Below are positions 29,700 to 36,864 of a DNA stretch of 36,864 nt, piece after piece. Position numbers and translations under genes: made by a program. The notes under the pieces were generated by a model that was not told the origin of the DNA, ran no database searches, and saw nothing but the letters and a program-made list of their open reading frames with translations. The stretch is taken from assembly GCA_025457665.1 (NCBI GenBank), contig JALOTY010000034.1, forward strand, positions 1-36,864. Reading direction: 5' to 3'. This stretch comes from Akkermansiaceae bacterium (GTDB lineage Bacteria > Verrucomicrobiota > Verrucomicrobiia > Verrucomicrobiales > Akkermansiaceae). Numbering within the stretch: the stretch's first letter is position 1; each line of letters starts with the position of its first letter.

Positions 29700-30614
29700 A
29701 TGGCCAACATCTTTGCCATCATCACCGCGGTCCTCCTGGCCGCTTCCGCCTACGTCGCCTACAAAAACAAGACCGCCTACGAGGGCGAGATCCAAGCCCG
29801 CGTGGATGCCGAGGCCCTTCTGGGTCGCCAGCAAGCCCGCTTGGCCGGACTTGTTTCGGATCGTGACAGCACCATCAGCACCCGCACCGGAGTCGAAGAG
29901 GACACCGCCGGCAAGCGCGAGGAGCAGGAGGCTGCCGAATCCGCCAATGCCAAGCTCAAGGCCGACATCGAAGAAAAGCGCGAGGAGGTGAAGAGCAACG
30001 GTGAGAAGCTCGATGAGATCAAGCAACAGACCGCCGAACTCGGCGAAATCAGCGAGATCGCTCCGAAGATCACCCGCCTCCGCGATCAAATCACCGCCCT
30101 GCGCGACGAACGCGACAGCAAACAGGCGGTTCTCGCCAACACCTTGGCCCAGCGCAACTCGACCCAAGGCCGCATCGACCAGTATGTGGATGAGAACGGC
30201 AAGGTTTCCCGTCAGCAGTCCTTCTTCAGCTCGGCCCGCATCCGCGCCATCTTCCCGAGCTACGGTTTCGTGACCCTCTCCGCCGGCAACAGCGCGGGTG
30301 TGGTTTCCGGTTCCACTCTCGATGTCGTTCGCGGTGGCGAAACGGTCGCCCAACTCCGCGTCCGCACGGTGGAAAGCGGCAGCGCTTCGGCCGACATCGT
30401 TCCCGATTCCCTCAGCGAGGACGTCACCCTGATGGTGGGCGATCTCGTCAAGCCGGCTGCTCCGAAGCAAGCGGCCCCTGCACCCGCTCCCGCAGCGGCT
30501 GCTGCCGATGCCGATGCGGACGAAGACGCCGCCGAGGAAGAGCCCGCTGACAGCGAGGAGGAAGCTCCCGCCGAGGAAGAAGCCACGGAAGATGCCGATG
30601 CCGATCCCTTCTGA
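29700..30614 (+). CDS. Membrane-anchored coiled-coil protein, first of a similar pair
   Basis: I do not recognise a named family. The 304-residue protein has one N-terminal membrane segment (about 3-22, IFAIITAVLLAASAYVAY) with little before it. A long charged, Ala/Glu/Lys-rich coiled coil follows (about 27-175), then a compact beta domain (about 184-258; YGFVTLSAGNSAGVVSG, VVRGGETVAQLRV, GDLVKP) and a very acidic, Ala/Pro/Glu-rich tail of about 50 residues. The beta domain has the look of FlgT C-terminal-like or other SH3-like envelope domains (Gly spacing and a closing GD), which is a weak inference. The next gene has the same plan minus the acidic tail. The ATG at 29700 is preferred because it starts at the membrane segment; no Shine-Dalgarno is visible. 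An envelope or peptidoglycan-associated structural role is a guess only. Confidence 0.8.
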   Translation: MANIFAIITAVLLAASAYVAYKNKTAYEGEIQARVDAEALLGRQQARLAGLVSDRDSTISTRTGVEEDTAGKREEQEAAESANAKLKADIEEKREEVKSNGEKLDEIKQQTAELGEISEIAPKITRLRDQITALRDERDSKQAVLANTLAQRNSTQGRIDQYVDENGKVSRQQSFFSSARIRAIFPSYGFVTLSAGNSAGVVSGSTLDVVRGGETVAQLRVRTVESGSASADIVPDSLSEDVTLMVGDLVKPAAPKQAAPAPAPAAAAADADADEDAAEEEPADSEEEAPAEEEATEDADADPF

Positions 30615-30663
30615 TCCTCCGTCGTTCCCCCTCGAATCCCCACTTTTAAAACCTCAATACCGC

Positions 30664-31479
30664 ATGAAACCCCTTTTCTACATTCTCTCGATCCTCGCGA
30701 TTGGTGGAGCGGCCTATTTCTCTAACGTCAACAAGACGAACTTCACCGAGCAGCAGGAGTCCCGCGTGGCGACGATCCAGAAGCGCGTGAACGTCGATGC
30801 CAATATCGCCAAGACGGAAGTCCAACTGAAGAGCGAGCAGGAAAAGCTCGAAACGGCCAACAAGGAACTCGCTGAAGTCGAAGCCACGATTTCCAAGCTC
30901 AAGTCCGACCAGCAGACCCTCAAGCGCGAGATGGGTGAAGTCGAAGGCGAGCTGGAAACCCAGCAAGCCGACCTCGCCGCAGCGGAAGAAGCTCTTCAAG
31001 AGATTGCTGATACCCTCAAGCAACTGGGTATCGATGGTCCCGTCACGATGGACACCATCCAGTCGAGCATCAAGTCCCTCGAGGACGAGAAGAAGGAGCT
31101 GGATGCGGCCGTGGCCGAGCTGGATACCAACATCGAAGGGGCTCAGAAGAATGTCGCCCGCAACCAAGAGGAGATCGCCCGCCTCGCCCGCCGCAAGGCC
31201 GAGCGTGACGAGCGCATCCGCAACAACGCCCGCGAAGCGGTGATCACGGCCGTGGATCAGAACTGGGGCTTTGTGGTCATCGGCGCCGGTTCGAACAGTG
31301 GCTTCAAGCCGGAAGCCAGCCTGCTGGTGAAGCGCGACGGTCGTGTGATCGGCCAAGTCAAGCCTGCCAGCATCGAGCCGACCCAGACGATCGCCAACAT
31401 CAACCTCGAAGCTCTAGCTCCGGGCGTGGTGATTCAACCCGGTGACCGCGTGATCCTTGCCAACCCGGCGACGAACTGA
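30664..31479 (+). CDS. Membrane-anchored coiled-coil protein, second of a similar pair
   Basis: This 271-residue protein lies 49 bases after the stop of a structurally similar gene and is probably co-transcribed with it. It has an N-terminal membrane segment (about 3-20, PLFYILSILAIGGAAYF), then a long coiled coil rich in Glu, Lys, Leu and Ala (about 28-190), with a short non-helical break near GIDGPVTMD. It ends with a beta domain (about 199-268; NWGFVVIGAGSNSGFKP, LVKRDGRVIGQVKPA, IQPGDRVILANP) that matches the beta domain of its neighbour in layout: a glycine-marked strand, an R-D/G-G turn and a final GD. It lacks the acidic tail. The topology predicts one membrane anchor with the coil and beta domain outside the cytoplasm. 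Function is unknown. A terminator closes the pair. Confidence 0.8.
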   Translation: MKPLFYILSILAIGGAAYFSNVNKTNFTEQQESRVATIQKRVNVDANIAKTEVQLKSEQEKLETANKELAEVEATISKLKSDQQTLKREMGEVEGELETQQADLAAAEEALQEIADTLKQLGIDGPVTMDTIQSSIKSLEDEKKELDAAVAELDTNIEGAQKNVARNQEEIARLARRKAERDERIRNNAREAVITAVDQNWGFVVIGAGSNSGFKPEASLLVKRDGRVIGQVKPASIEPTQTIANINLEALAPGVVIQPGDRVILANPATN

Positions 31480-31508
31480 GACCGCCTCCCGGTTCCCATC
31501 GAATTTTC

Positions 31509-31545
31509 AGCCTCCGCGCGCTTGAATCGTGCGGGGGCTGTTTTA
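31509..31545 (+). terminator. Rho-independent terminator after the coiled-coil gene pair
   Basis: A 12-base-pair stem (31509-31520 with 31528-31539, two G-T wobbles) closes a seven-base loop and is followed at once by GTTTTATGTTT. It starts 30 bases beyond the stop at 31479. The T run overlaps the earliest possible start (ATG at 31545) of the next small gene. Confidence 0.82.
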
Positions 31546-31556
31546 TGTTTACGCCC

Positions 31557-31751
31557 ATGCGCGCACTGCTTCTCGTCGCCCTTGCTGTGGTGGGTCTCCC
31601 ACTGACCTCTTGCGTGAACCACGATCCGGACCTTGAGCCGCAATCGGTGGTGCCGGACGCGACTTCCCGTCAGACCCCTTGGAACAGCCCGATTTCCGGT
31701 CAGGGTGGGGGAGCCATGGGTGCGGCCATGTCGCGTCAGCCGCGCCGCTGA
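31557..31751 (+). CDS. Small lipoprotein of unknown function
   Basis: This 64-residue product has a hydrophobic leader (MRALLLVALAVVGLPL) and a lipobox LTSC, predicting lipid attachment at Cys19 and a mature chain of about 46 residues. The mature part is polar, with a Pro/Gln-rich middle and a Gly/Met-rich end; no domain is recognised. The ATG at 31557 begins a compact signal peptide; the in-frame ATG at 31545 sits at the end of the preceding terminator and would add four residues. Because the terminator lies just upstream, expression would need read-through or a promoter inside the hairpin region. It converges with rlmH, 18 bases between stops. It is short, so some doubt about its reality remains, but the leader and lipobox support it. 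Confidence 0.6.
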   Translation: MRALLLVALAVVGLPLTSCVNHDPDLEPQSVVPDATSRQTPWNSPISGQGGGAMGAAMSRQPRR

Positions 31752-31769
31752 GGCTTTTGGCAGCGAGTT

Positions 31770-32210
31770 TTACCGATGGTATGGCTCGCCTTTCCGGAGG
31801 GTCGCCACCCGGTAGATTTGCTCCAGTAGAAGGACCAGGGCCAACTCATGCTGAAGGGTCAGCGACGAGAGCTGCCAGATCCGGTCGCAGCCTTTGCGGA
31901 GATGTTCGCTATGGCCATCGGACGCGCCGATGAGAAAGGCGATGGATTTGATGTCGCCGCGGAGTTCCCACTGGGCGAAGGCATCGGCCCACTGCTGGGT
32001 GGTGAGAGCCTCGCCGCGTTCATCCAGAGCGATGCGGAAATGGCCCTCGCTGCGATCGAGAAGCTGGGCGGAGACGCTTTCCGAACTGCCTGATTTCACG
32101 TGGATGAGTTCCACCGTGCCATATCGTTTCAGGCGTTGGAGGTAGTCTTCCATGCCGCGGCGGGCATGATCGAGAGCGGGCTTGCCGGCAACCATCACAC
32201 GGATCTTCAC
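31770..32210 (-). CDS. rlmH: 23S rRNA (pseudouridine-1915-N3) methyltransferase RlmH
   Basis: This 146-residue SPOUT-family enzyme methylates pseudouridine 1915 in helix 69 of 23S rRNA in assembled ribosomes. The length is close to the usual 155. The N terminus (KIRVMVAGKPA) and a YLQRLKRYG segment fit the family. The C-terminal knot region carries FLIGASDGH where most members have a G-G-x-x-G loop, followed by SLTLQHELALVLLLEQIYRV and the terminal PYHR, which are diagnostic. The second Gly of the cofactor loop is Ala here, a mild change. The start is GTG at 32210, with no ATG near the family's N terminus. It diverges from the EF-hand gene with about 78 bases between them. Confidence 0.93.
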   Translation of the reverse strand: MKIRVMVAGKPALDHARRGMEDYLQRLKRYGTVELIHVKSGSSESVSAQLLDRSEGHFRIALDERGEALTTQQWADAFAQWELRGDIKSIAFLIGASDGHSEHLRKGCDRIWQLSSLTLQHELALVLLLEQIYRVATLRKGEPYHR

Positions 32211-32288
32211 GGCCCGAGCAAAGACCGCTGCCCCGTGCTTGGCGAGTCAGGGCTTGCGGTGCCGGTGATTTCGGGATACTTCAGGAAC

Positions 32289-32609
32289 ATGAAACATTTC
32301 CCATGGGTGTTGGCCCTGCCATTGGCTCTGATCGGATCCTGTGCCCAGAGCGATCCGAATTCCGAAGCCGCCCAAGGCCGGAAGGTCATGGCCTTGCAAG
32401 AGAAGTTCGATCGCTTCGACTACAACGGCGACGGACTCCTGACCCGCGCGGAGATCGCCCAGGGTGTGAAGGAAGCCGGGGTGGTGGGGGTGACGGATGA
32501 GGAGTTGGACAACCTGGTCAAAGCCTACGACGTGACCGGCGACGGCGCGATTTCCCGCTGGGAGACCCAACGGGCGATCGATTCTCCGCTGCCAGAGAAG
32601 CGGAACTGA
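32289..32609 (+). CDS. Small EF-hand lipoprotein
   Basis: This 106-residue exported protein has a signal peptide (WVLALPLALIGS) and a lipobox-like IGSC, so Cys18 is probably lipidated. The mature part holds two canonical EF-hand loops: DYNGDGLLTRAE at 44-55 and DVTGDGAISRWE at 81-92, each with Asp/Asn at positions 1, 3 and 5 (Thr at 3 in the second loop) and Glu at 12. It should bind two calcium ions at the cell envelope. Its role, sensor or buffer, cannot be read. The ATG at 32289 is chosen because it starts the signal peptide; the longer open frame from 32100 overlaps rlmH in antisense. The stop is ten bases from the convergent glyS stop. Confidence 0.82.
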   Translation: MKHFPWVLALPLALIGSCAQSDPNSEAAQGRKVMALQEKFDRFDYNGDGLLTRAEIAQGVKEAGVVGVTDEELDNLVKAYDVTGDGAISRWETQRAIDSPLPEKRN

Positions 32610-32618
32610 GCGGCGGCC

Positions 32619-34199
32619 TCAGCGCACCCGCTCCAGCAGCCAGGCCAGAAGCGAGGAAATCGGCAGGCGTTCCTGCTCCATGGAATCCCGGTGGCGGATG
32701 GTGACGGTGTCCTTCAGATCCTCCCCATTTTCGCCGAGGGTCTCGAAGTCCACGGTGATGCAGAAGGGCGTGCCCACTTCGTCTTGGCGGCGGTAGCGGC
32801 GGCCGACAGCCCCGCCATCGTCGTAGAAGACGTTCATCCAGGGCTGGAGCGTCTTCTGGATTTCGCGGGCGATGCGCACCTGCTCCTCGTTCTTTTTCAG
32901 AAGCGGGAAAATGCCGACCTTGATGGGGGCCATGCGCGGCATGAAACGCAGCACGGTGCGGACGTCCGCCTTGCCCTTTTCATCGGTGAGTTCCTCCTCA
33001 TCGAAGGCCTCGCAGATGACAGCGAGCACGGTGCGATCGCAGCCCGCGGAGGGCTCGACGACGTGGGGCAGGAAGCGCTCCTTGGTTTCCTCATCGAAAT
33101 ACTCCAGCGGTTTGCCGGAACCTTTTTGGTGGACGCCGAGGTCGTAGTCGGTGCGGTAAGCCACGCCTTCCAGTTCCTGCACGCCGAAGGGGAATTCGTA
33201 TTCGATGTCGTAGGTCTTTTTCGAGTAGAACGCGCGGTCGCCATCCGGGACATCGAGGATGTGCAGCTTTTCGCGGGGGATGCCGATCTCCGCGTAGAAA
33301 TTCAAACGCGCCTCAAGCCATTCATCGGTAAGGCGCAGGCCGTCTTCCGGGCGGCAGAAGTATTCGATTTCCATCTGCTCGAACTCGCGGCTGCGGAAGG
33401 TGTAGTTGCGCGGGTTGATCTCGTTGCGGAACGACTTGCCGATCTGGGCGATCCCGAAGGGCAGCTTCACGCGGTTGGAATCGAGGATGTTCTTGTATTG
33501 GGCGAAGATCGACTGGGCGGTCTCCGGGCGGAGATAGGCGATGGCGTTCGGGTCGTTTTCATCGGCCGAGGCCCCCACGCGGGTCTGGAACATCAGGTTG
33601 AACTCGCGGGGTTCGGTGAGCAGCGAGCCGTTTTCGGGGTTGAAACGGGTGGTGCCGGTGAGTTCCTCGCGGTTTGCTTCGATGAGTTCGAGTTCCTTGG
33701 GCGAGACCTTCTTGTCGGGCATGAACTGCCCATAAAACTGCCTGGCGGTCTTGCGTGCGCTTTCGGGGTCTTTCCCGGTTGGCACGAGCACGGCAAAGCT
33801 TTTTTCGACCGACCAGCCGCTGGCCTCGTGACGGGCTCCGGAATACCACACGGCGGTGCCGTCCTGGGGCTCGATCTGATCGGCCCGGAGACGCGCTTTG
33901 GAAAGCAGGCAATCGCACATCGGATCGCTGAAACCATCGAGGTGACCGGAGGATTTCAGCACCTGGGTCATGGTCAGGATGGCGCCGTCCATGCCGAGGA
34001 CGTCATCGCGTTCCTGGACGGTTTTCCGCCACCAGTAGTCCTTGAGGTTGCGTTTGAGTTCGGCACCCAGCGGGCCGTAATCCCAGCAACCGTTGAGGCC
34101 GCCATAGATTTCCCCGGCTTGAAAGATGAATCCGCGGCGTTTGCAGAGAGAGACGATCTTCTCCATGCGGACGGGGTCGGTGTGTTCCTTGTGGGCCAT
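32619..34199 (-). CDS. glyS: Glycine-tRNA ligase (single-chain, alpha-2 type)
   Basis: This 526-residue class II aminoacyl-tRNA synthetase charges tRNA-Gly in the cytoplasm. The N terminus has GFIFQAGEIYGGLNGCWDYGPLG, shortened here to its key part GGLNGCWDYGPLG, characteristic of the dimeric single-chain enzyme rather than the alpha/beta tetramer. Class II motif 2 reads FRNEINPRNY (about 255-265) with EFEQMEIEYF after it, and motif 3 reads PSAGCDRTVLAV (usual form PSAGxDR). A C-terminal anticodon-binding domain contains YDDGGAVGRRYRRQDE and ends with a RHRDSMEQ segment. An insertion of about 60-70 residues after the first motif is normal for the family. The ATG at 34199 gives MAHKEHTDPVRMEKIVSLC, typical for the enzyme; no Shine-Dalgarno is seen. 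The antiporter gene lies upstream on the same strand, 96 bases away. Confidence 0.96.
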   Translation of the reverse strand: MAHKEHTDPVRMEKIVSLCKRRGFIFQAGEIYGGLNGCWDYGPLGAELKRNLKDYWWRKTVQERDDVLGMDGAILTMTQVLKSSGHLDGFSDPMCDCLLSKARLRADQIEPQDGTAVWYSGARHEASGWSVEKSFAVLVPTGKDPESARKTARQFYGQFMPDKKVSPKELELIEANREELTGTTRFNPENGSLLTEPREFNLMFQTRVGASADENDPNAIAYLRPETAQSIFAQYKNILDSNRVKLPFGIAQIGKSFRNEINPRNYTFRSREFEQMEIEYFCRPEDGLRLTDEWLEARLNFYAEIGIPREKLHILDVPDGDRAFYSKKTYDIEYEFPFGVQELEGVAYRTDYDLGVHQKGSGKPLEYFDEETKERFLPHVVEPSAGCDRTVLAVICEAFDEEELTDEKGKADVRTVLRFMPRMAPIKVGIFPLLKKNEEQVRIAREIQKTLQPWMNVFYDDGGAVGRRYRRQDEVGTPFCITVDFETLGENGEDLKDTVTIRHRDSMEQERLPISSLLAWLLERVR

Positions 34200-34295
34200 G
34201 GTCGGTGTGGGAAATCAGGTGGGCGGGGAGAAAACCAGCCATCTCCCGCCGGGGCAAGGCGCGATTGCGGATGAATCGCAGTAGACTCGTCCTGA

Positions 34296-35594
34296 TCAGG
34301 GTTCCACGACCGGCTGAAGTTCGTGCCGGTGTTTCCTGCCGTAGACGAGTTCGAACAAGGGAGACGCCATGAGGGTTGTCACGATCGCCATGACCACAAG
34401 AATCGAGAATAGGGATTCCCCGATGATTCCCCGCTGGAGACCGATGTTGATGATGATCAGCTCCATGAGCCCACGGGCATTCATCAAGGTGCCTACGGCC
34501 ATCGCGGTGGCATTGTCCTCACCCGTGAGGCGGGCGGCACCCCAACAGGCAAAGAATTTCCCGAAGATCGACGCGGCCAGAATCGCCAGCCCCACAAGAA
34601 TCAGCTCTGATTCGAAAAGCACGTCGAGCTTGGTGTTCAGCCCGGAGAAGGTGAAGAACATCGGCAGCAGGAAAGCCACAGCGAAAGGTTCGATCTTCCG
34701 CCGGATGTCATCGGCAAACAATCCGCGCGGCATGGCGATGCCGAGGATGAAGCCACCGAAGACGGCATGGACACCGATGATGTCCGCATACCATGCGGCG
34801 AGGGAGAAAAGTGCCAGCACGATCATCAGCACAGGTTGGGTGACTTTGCCGTGTTTTTCCGCCGAACGGCCGAAGGCGGCGAAGATCTTTCTGCCCACAG
34901 TAAGAGCGAGTACGCCGTAGAGGATCGATCCTCCGATGGCCAGGACCTCGGGCCCGATGCTGATGCTGCCGATCTGCAGAGGCTGGGAAGCGCCGAAGGT
35001 GGCGAGCACGATGGCGAGCACGCACCAGGCGGCGGCGTCATCGATGGCCCCGGCGGCCAGGGCCAGCGTTCCAAGCGAGGTTCCGGCGAGCCCGCGTTCG
35101 GAAATGATCCGGGCAAGCATGGGGAAGGCGGTGATGGCGATGGCGGCTCCGAGGAACAAAGCGCCCTCGAAGTAGCGGACTTTTTCGGTGAAAATCCCCG
35201 GGACATCCTGGAGCCAGAGAACGAGCAGCGCACCGAGAATGAAGGGCACCAGCATTCCTGCCACAGAAACGCAGGCGGCGCTTTTTGCCCGGCTTTTGAA
35301 ATGATCGGTATTGAACTCAAGGCCCACGAGAAACATGTAGAGGCCCACTCCCAATTGTGCTCCGGCATAGAGGATGCCGCGAGACTCCTGAGTGAAGACC
35401 GCCTTCATCGCATCCGGGAAAAAATAGCCGAAAAGGGAAGGGCCCAGCAGGACGCCGGCGATCATTTCCCCCACAACCTGCGGCTGCCCGACCCGTTTGG
35501 CGAGAATGCCCACGAGGCGGCAGGCCACAAGGATCACCGCCATTTGAAGGAAGAAGCTGGCAGAGAGTGCGTGCACGCCAACCGGGTTACTCAC
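34296..35594 (-). CDS. Cation/proton antiporter, CPA2 (KefB/NhaS3-like membrane domain)
   Basis: This inner-membrane protein of about 432 residues has roughly 12-13 hydrophobic segments. The first reads FFLQMAVILVACRLVG, followed by the family hallmark QPQVVGEMIAGVLLGPSLFG. A central helix contains GAIDDAAAW, with adjacent Asp residues in the position that carries cations in CPA-type exchangers. GVHAVFGGFILGIAMPR and MNARGLMELIIINIGL are further family motifs. There is no C-terminal TrkA-N or TrkA-C regulatory domain, so regulation by nucleotide, as in Kef, is not indicated. It probably exchanges Na+ or K+ for protons. The start is uncertain: GTG at 35594 gives MSNPVGVHALSASFF, GTG at 35576 is six residues shorter, and the longer frame to 35699 adds a non-hydrophobic, Arg/Pro-rich stretch that does not look genuine. 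Confidence 0.88.
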   Translation of the reverse strand: MSNPVGVHALSASFFLQMAVILVACRLVGILAKRVGQPQVVGEMIAGVLLGPSLFGYFFPDAMKAVFTQESRGILYAGAQLGVGLYMFLVGLEFNTDHFKSRAKSAACVSVAGMLVPFILGALLVLWLQDVPGIFTEKVRYFEGALFLGAAIAITAFPMLARIISERGLAGTSLGTLALAAGAIDDAAAWCVLAIVLATFGASQPLQIGSISIGPEVLAIGGSILYGVLALTVGRKIFAAFGRSAEKHGKVTQPVLMIVLALFSLAAWYADIIGVHAVFGGFILGIAMPRGLFADDIRRKIEPFAVAFLLPMFFTFSGLNTKLDVLFESELILVGLAILAASIFGKFFACWGAARLTGEDNATAMAVGTLMNARGLMELIIINIGLQRGIIGESLFSILVVMAIVTTLMASPLFELVYGRKHRHELQPVVEP

Positions 35595-35704
35595 ACGCGA
35601 GCAGGCAGTCAACGGGTGAGATTCGGGTTTCCGCTCTCCAGCGATTGGAATTGGTGTTCGATTTCCCATTCGACATCCGGCCATCCGTCGGTCAACCACC
35701 CCCC

Positions 35705-36596
35705 GTGACTTCCGCCATCTTGTTTACGCTGCTGAGTTTCGGGCTCCTCTTCTGGGGAGCGGAATGGTTGGTGAAAGGGGGTGCGGGCATGGCCCTGCGA
35801 TTGGGGCTCACGGCTTTGGTGGTCGGCCTCACGGTCGTCGCCTACGGCACCTCGTCTCCCGAACTTCTCGTTTCCGTCAAGGCCGCCTGGGCCGGGCAAC
35901 CGGGATATCGCCGTGATTCTCGGGATCGCCGCCCTGATCCGGCCGATCAAGGTTCAGAAATCGGTGATCCTGCGCGATGGTCCGGTGATGGTGGCCGTCA
36001 CCCTGGCCGGCCTTGCGGTACTCTGGGACGGTTCGGTTTCCCGCTTCGAAGGCATTCTTCTGGTGGTGGCCAGCCTGGTTTACACCGTCTGGATCATCCG
36101 CGCCGCCCGCAAGGAGTCGAATGACGACGATGAGGGCCTCAAGCCGCTCGGCATCGGCAAGGCGATCTTTTTCATCGTGGCCGGTCTCGCACTTCTGGCC
36201 CTCGGATCGCGTGTGTTGGTCGATAATGCGGTGATCATCGCCAAAACCCTCGGAGTGTCCGAGGCGGTGATCGGCCTCACGATCATTGCCGCCGGAACCT
36301 CGATGCCCGAACTCGCCACTTCCGCCGTGGGGGCGCTGCGGGGTCACTCGGACATTGCTTTGGGAAATGTCGTCGGTTCGAACATTTTCAACATCGTCTT
36401 CGTCCTCGGTCTTGCCGCCGTCATCCATCCGATCGAAGGCGTGTTGGTCAGGCCGGTGGACCAGTGGTTTGTGCTCGGAATCGCCGCGGCGCTGGTGCCG
36501 ATGATGTGGACCTCCCGCGCCGTGGGCCGCAAGGAAGGTGCCCTGCTGCTGGGTTCGTATCTGGTGTATCTTTGGCTGATGTGGCCGAAAGGCTGA
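35705..36596 (+). pseudogene. Sodium/calcium exchanger (CaCA family), disrupted by frameshift and deletion
   Basis: Two overlapping frames together encode one CaCA (YrbG-like) exchanger. The first, from GTG 35705, reads MTSAILFTLLSFGLLFWG and reaches AYGTSSPELLVSVKAAWAGQP (first alpha repeat), then loses sense near 35903. The second frame resumes at DIAVILGIAALIRP and runs to the stop at 36596, with a normal second alpha repeat (AAGTSMPELATS and GNVVGSNIFNIVFVLG). Comparison of the two repeats shows that the first lacks about 13 residues matching GNVVGSNIFNIVF; a single deletion of about 38 bases explains both the missing motif and the +1 shift. That motif helps to bind the cation, so the product is unlikely to work even with ribosomal frameshifting. 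The rest of the sequence is well preserved, so the break is recent, or it is a sequencing or assembly error. Confidence 0.85.
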
Positions 36597-36602
36597 TGCC
36601 TG

Positions 36603-36864
36603 TTAGAACGGCCAGATCAGCGGAATCAGCGAGCAGGCCGAAATCCAGCAGAGGAAATTGAGGGGCAGACCCACCCGCAGGAAGTCCGCGAATCGGAATC
36701 CTCCGGGGCCGTAAACCATGAGGTGGGTCTGATAACCCATCGGCAGGGCGAAGGCGAGCGACGAGGCGAGGATCACAGCGATCGAAAAGGGGCGGGCGGA
36801 AACATCGGCGTGTTCCGCCAGGGGAACCACCAGCGGCAGCATCATCACTGCCGTCGCGTTGTTA
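36603..36864 (-). CDS. C-terminal end of an SLC13/DASS-type anion permease (partial)
   Basis: The frame enters from the right edge and stops with TAA at 36603-36605, leaving 86 residues. It begins NNATAVMMLPLVVPLAEH, which matches the second asparagine motif (SNN/TNNA-type) of SLC13/DASS sodium-coupled or TrkA-C-containing anion permeases. Next come SIAVILASSLAFALPMGYQTHLMVYG, with the conserved Pro-x-Gly-Tyr-Gln segment of the family, then FADFLRVGLPLNFLCWIS and a last membrane helix ending IPLIWPF. Substrates of the family are dicarboxylates, sulfate or similar anions; this fragment cannot tell which. It converges with the broken exchanger, six bases between stops. Confidence 0.82.
   Translation of the reverse strand, partial: NNATAVMMLPLVVPLAEHADVSARPFSIAVILASSLAFALPMGYQTHLMVYGPGGFRFADFLRVGLPLNFLCWISACSLIPLIWPF

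Noticed and set aside
29592..30470. N-terminal extension of the ABC exporter frame to 30470
   Set aside because: It overlaps the coiled-coil gene in antisense and would place about 300 non-family residues before the first membrane helix.
32691..34274. Plus-strand open frame of 527 codons opposite glyS
   Set aside because: glyS is certain from class II synthetase motifs, and the opposite frame is a by-product of codon bias.
34261..34279. Small hairpin between the antiporter gene and glyS
   Set aside because: Only six base pairs with no T tract on the transcribed strand; likely chance.

Overview
The window is GC-rich chromosomal DNA that most resembles a member of the Verrucomicrobiota (Luteolibacter/Haloferula-like Verrucomicrobiales). 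This is inferred from gene content, not from a marker tree. The clues are very large secreted multidomain proteins, a formylglycine sulfatase, beta-helix proteins of the CSLREA/choice-of-anchor type, DxDxDG calcium-binding linkers, a recurring C-terminal module ending in an aromatic residue, Arg and a near-terminal Pro, and few Shine-Dalgarno sequences.

Left part (1-16180). First comes the tail of a secreted protein, then a sulfatase (minus strand), a 1,407-residue beta-helix protein, a fused metallo-beta-lactamase exonuclease/ATP-dependent DNA ligase (minus), a YugP-type membrane zinc peptidase, a 1,566-residue subtilase and a small fasciclin-domain protein (minus). Hairpin terminators can be seen after the ligase, the peptidase and the fasciclin gene.

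Centre (16498-27767). A two-gene unit looks dedicated to extracellular alpha-glucan breakdown. A 2,756-residue protein carries a complete GH13 catalytic set near its N terminus and a GH57-like domain near its C terminus. A second secreted GH13-type protein of 1,000 residues begins with GTG inside the stop of the first (GTGA overlap).

Right part (27792-36864). Here are an MsbA-type ABC exporter (minus), two adjacent similar membrane-anchored coiled-coil proteins closed by a terminator, a small lipoprotein, rlmH (minus), an EF-hand lipoprotein, glyS (minus), a CPA2-type cation/proton antiporter (minus), a sodium/calcium exchanger broken by a frameshift plus deletion, and the C-terminal end of an SLC13-type anion permease (minus).

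The main second-look items are the C-terminal module shared by five exported proteins, the GH13-GH57 chain coupled to a second GH13, the exonuclease-ligase fusion, the broken exchanger that has lost its first ion-binding motif, and the pair of anchored coiled-coil proteins of unknown function. I saw no rRNA, tRNA, CRISPR array, insertion sequence or phage gene.
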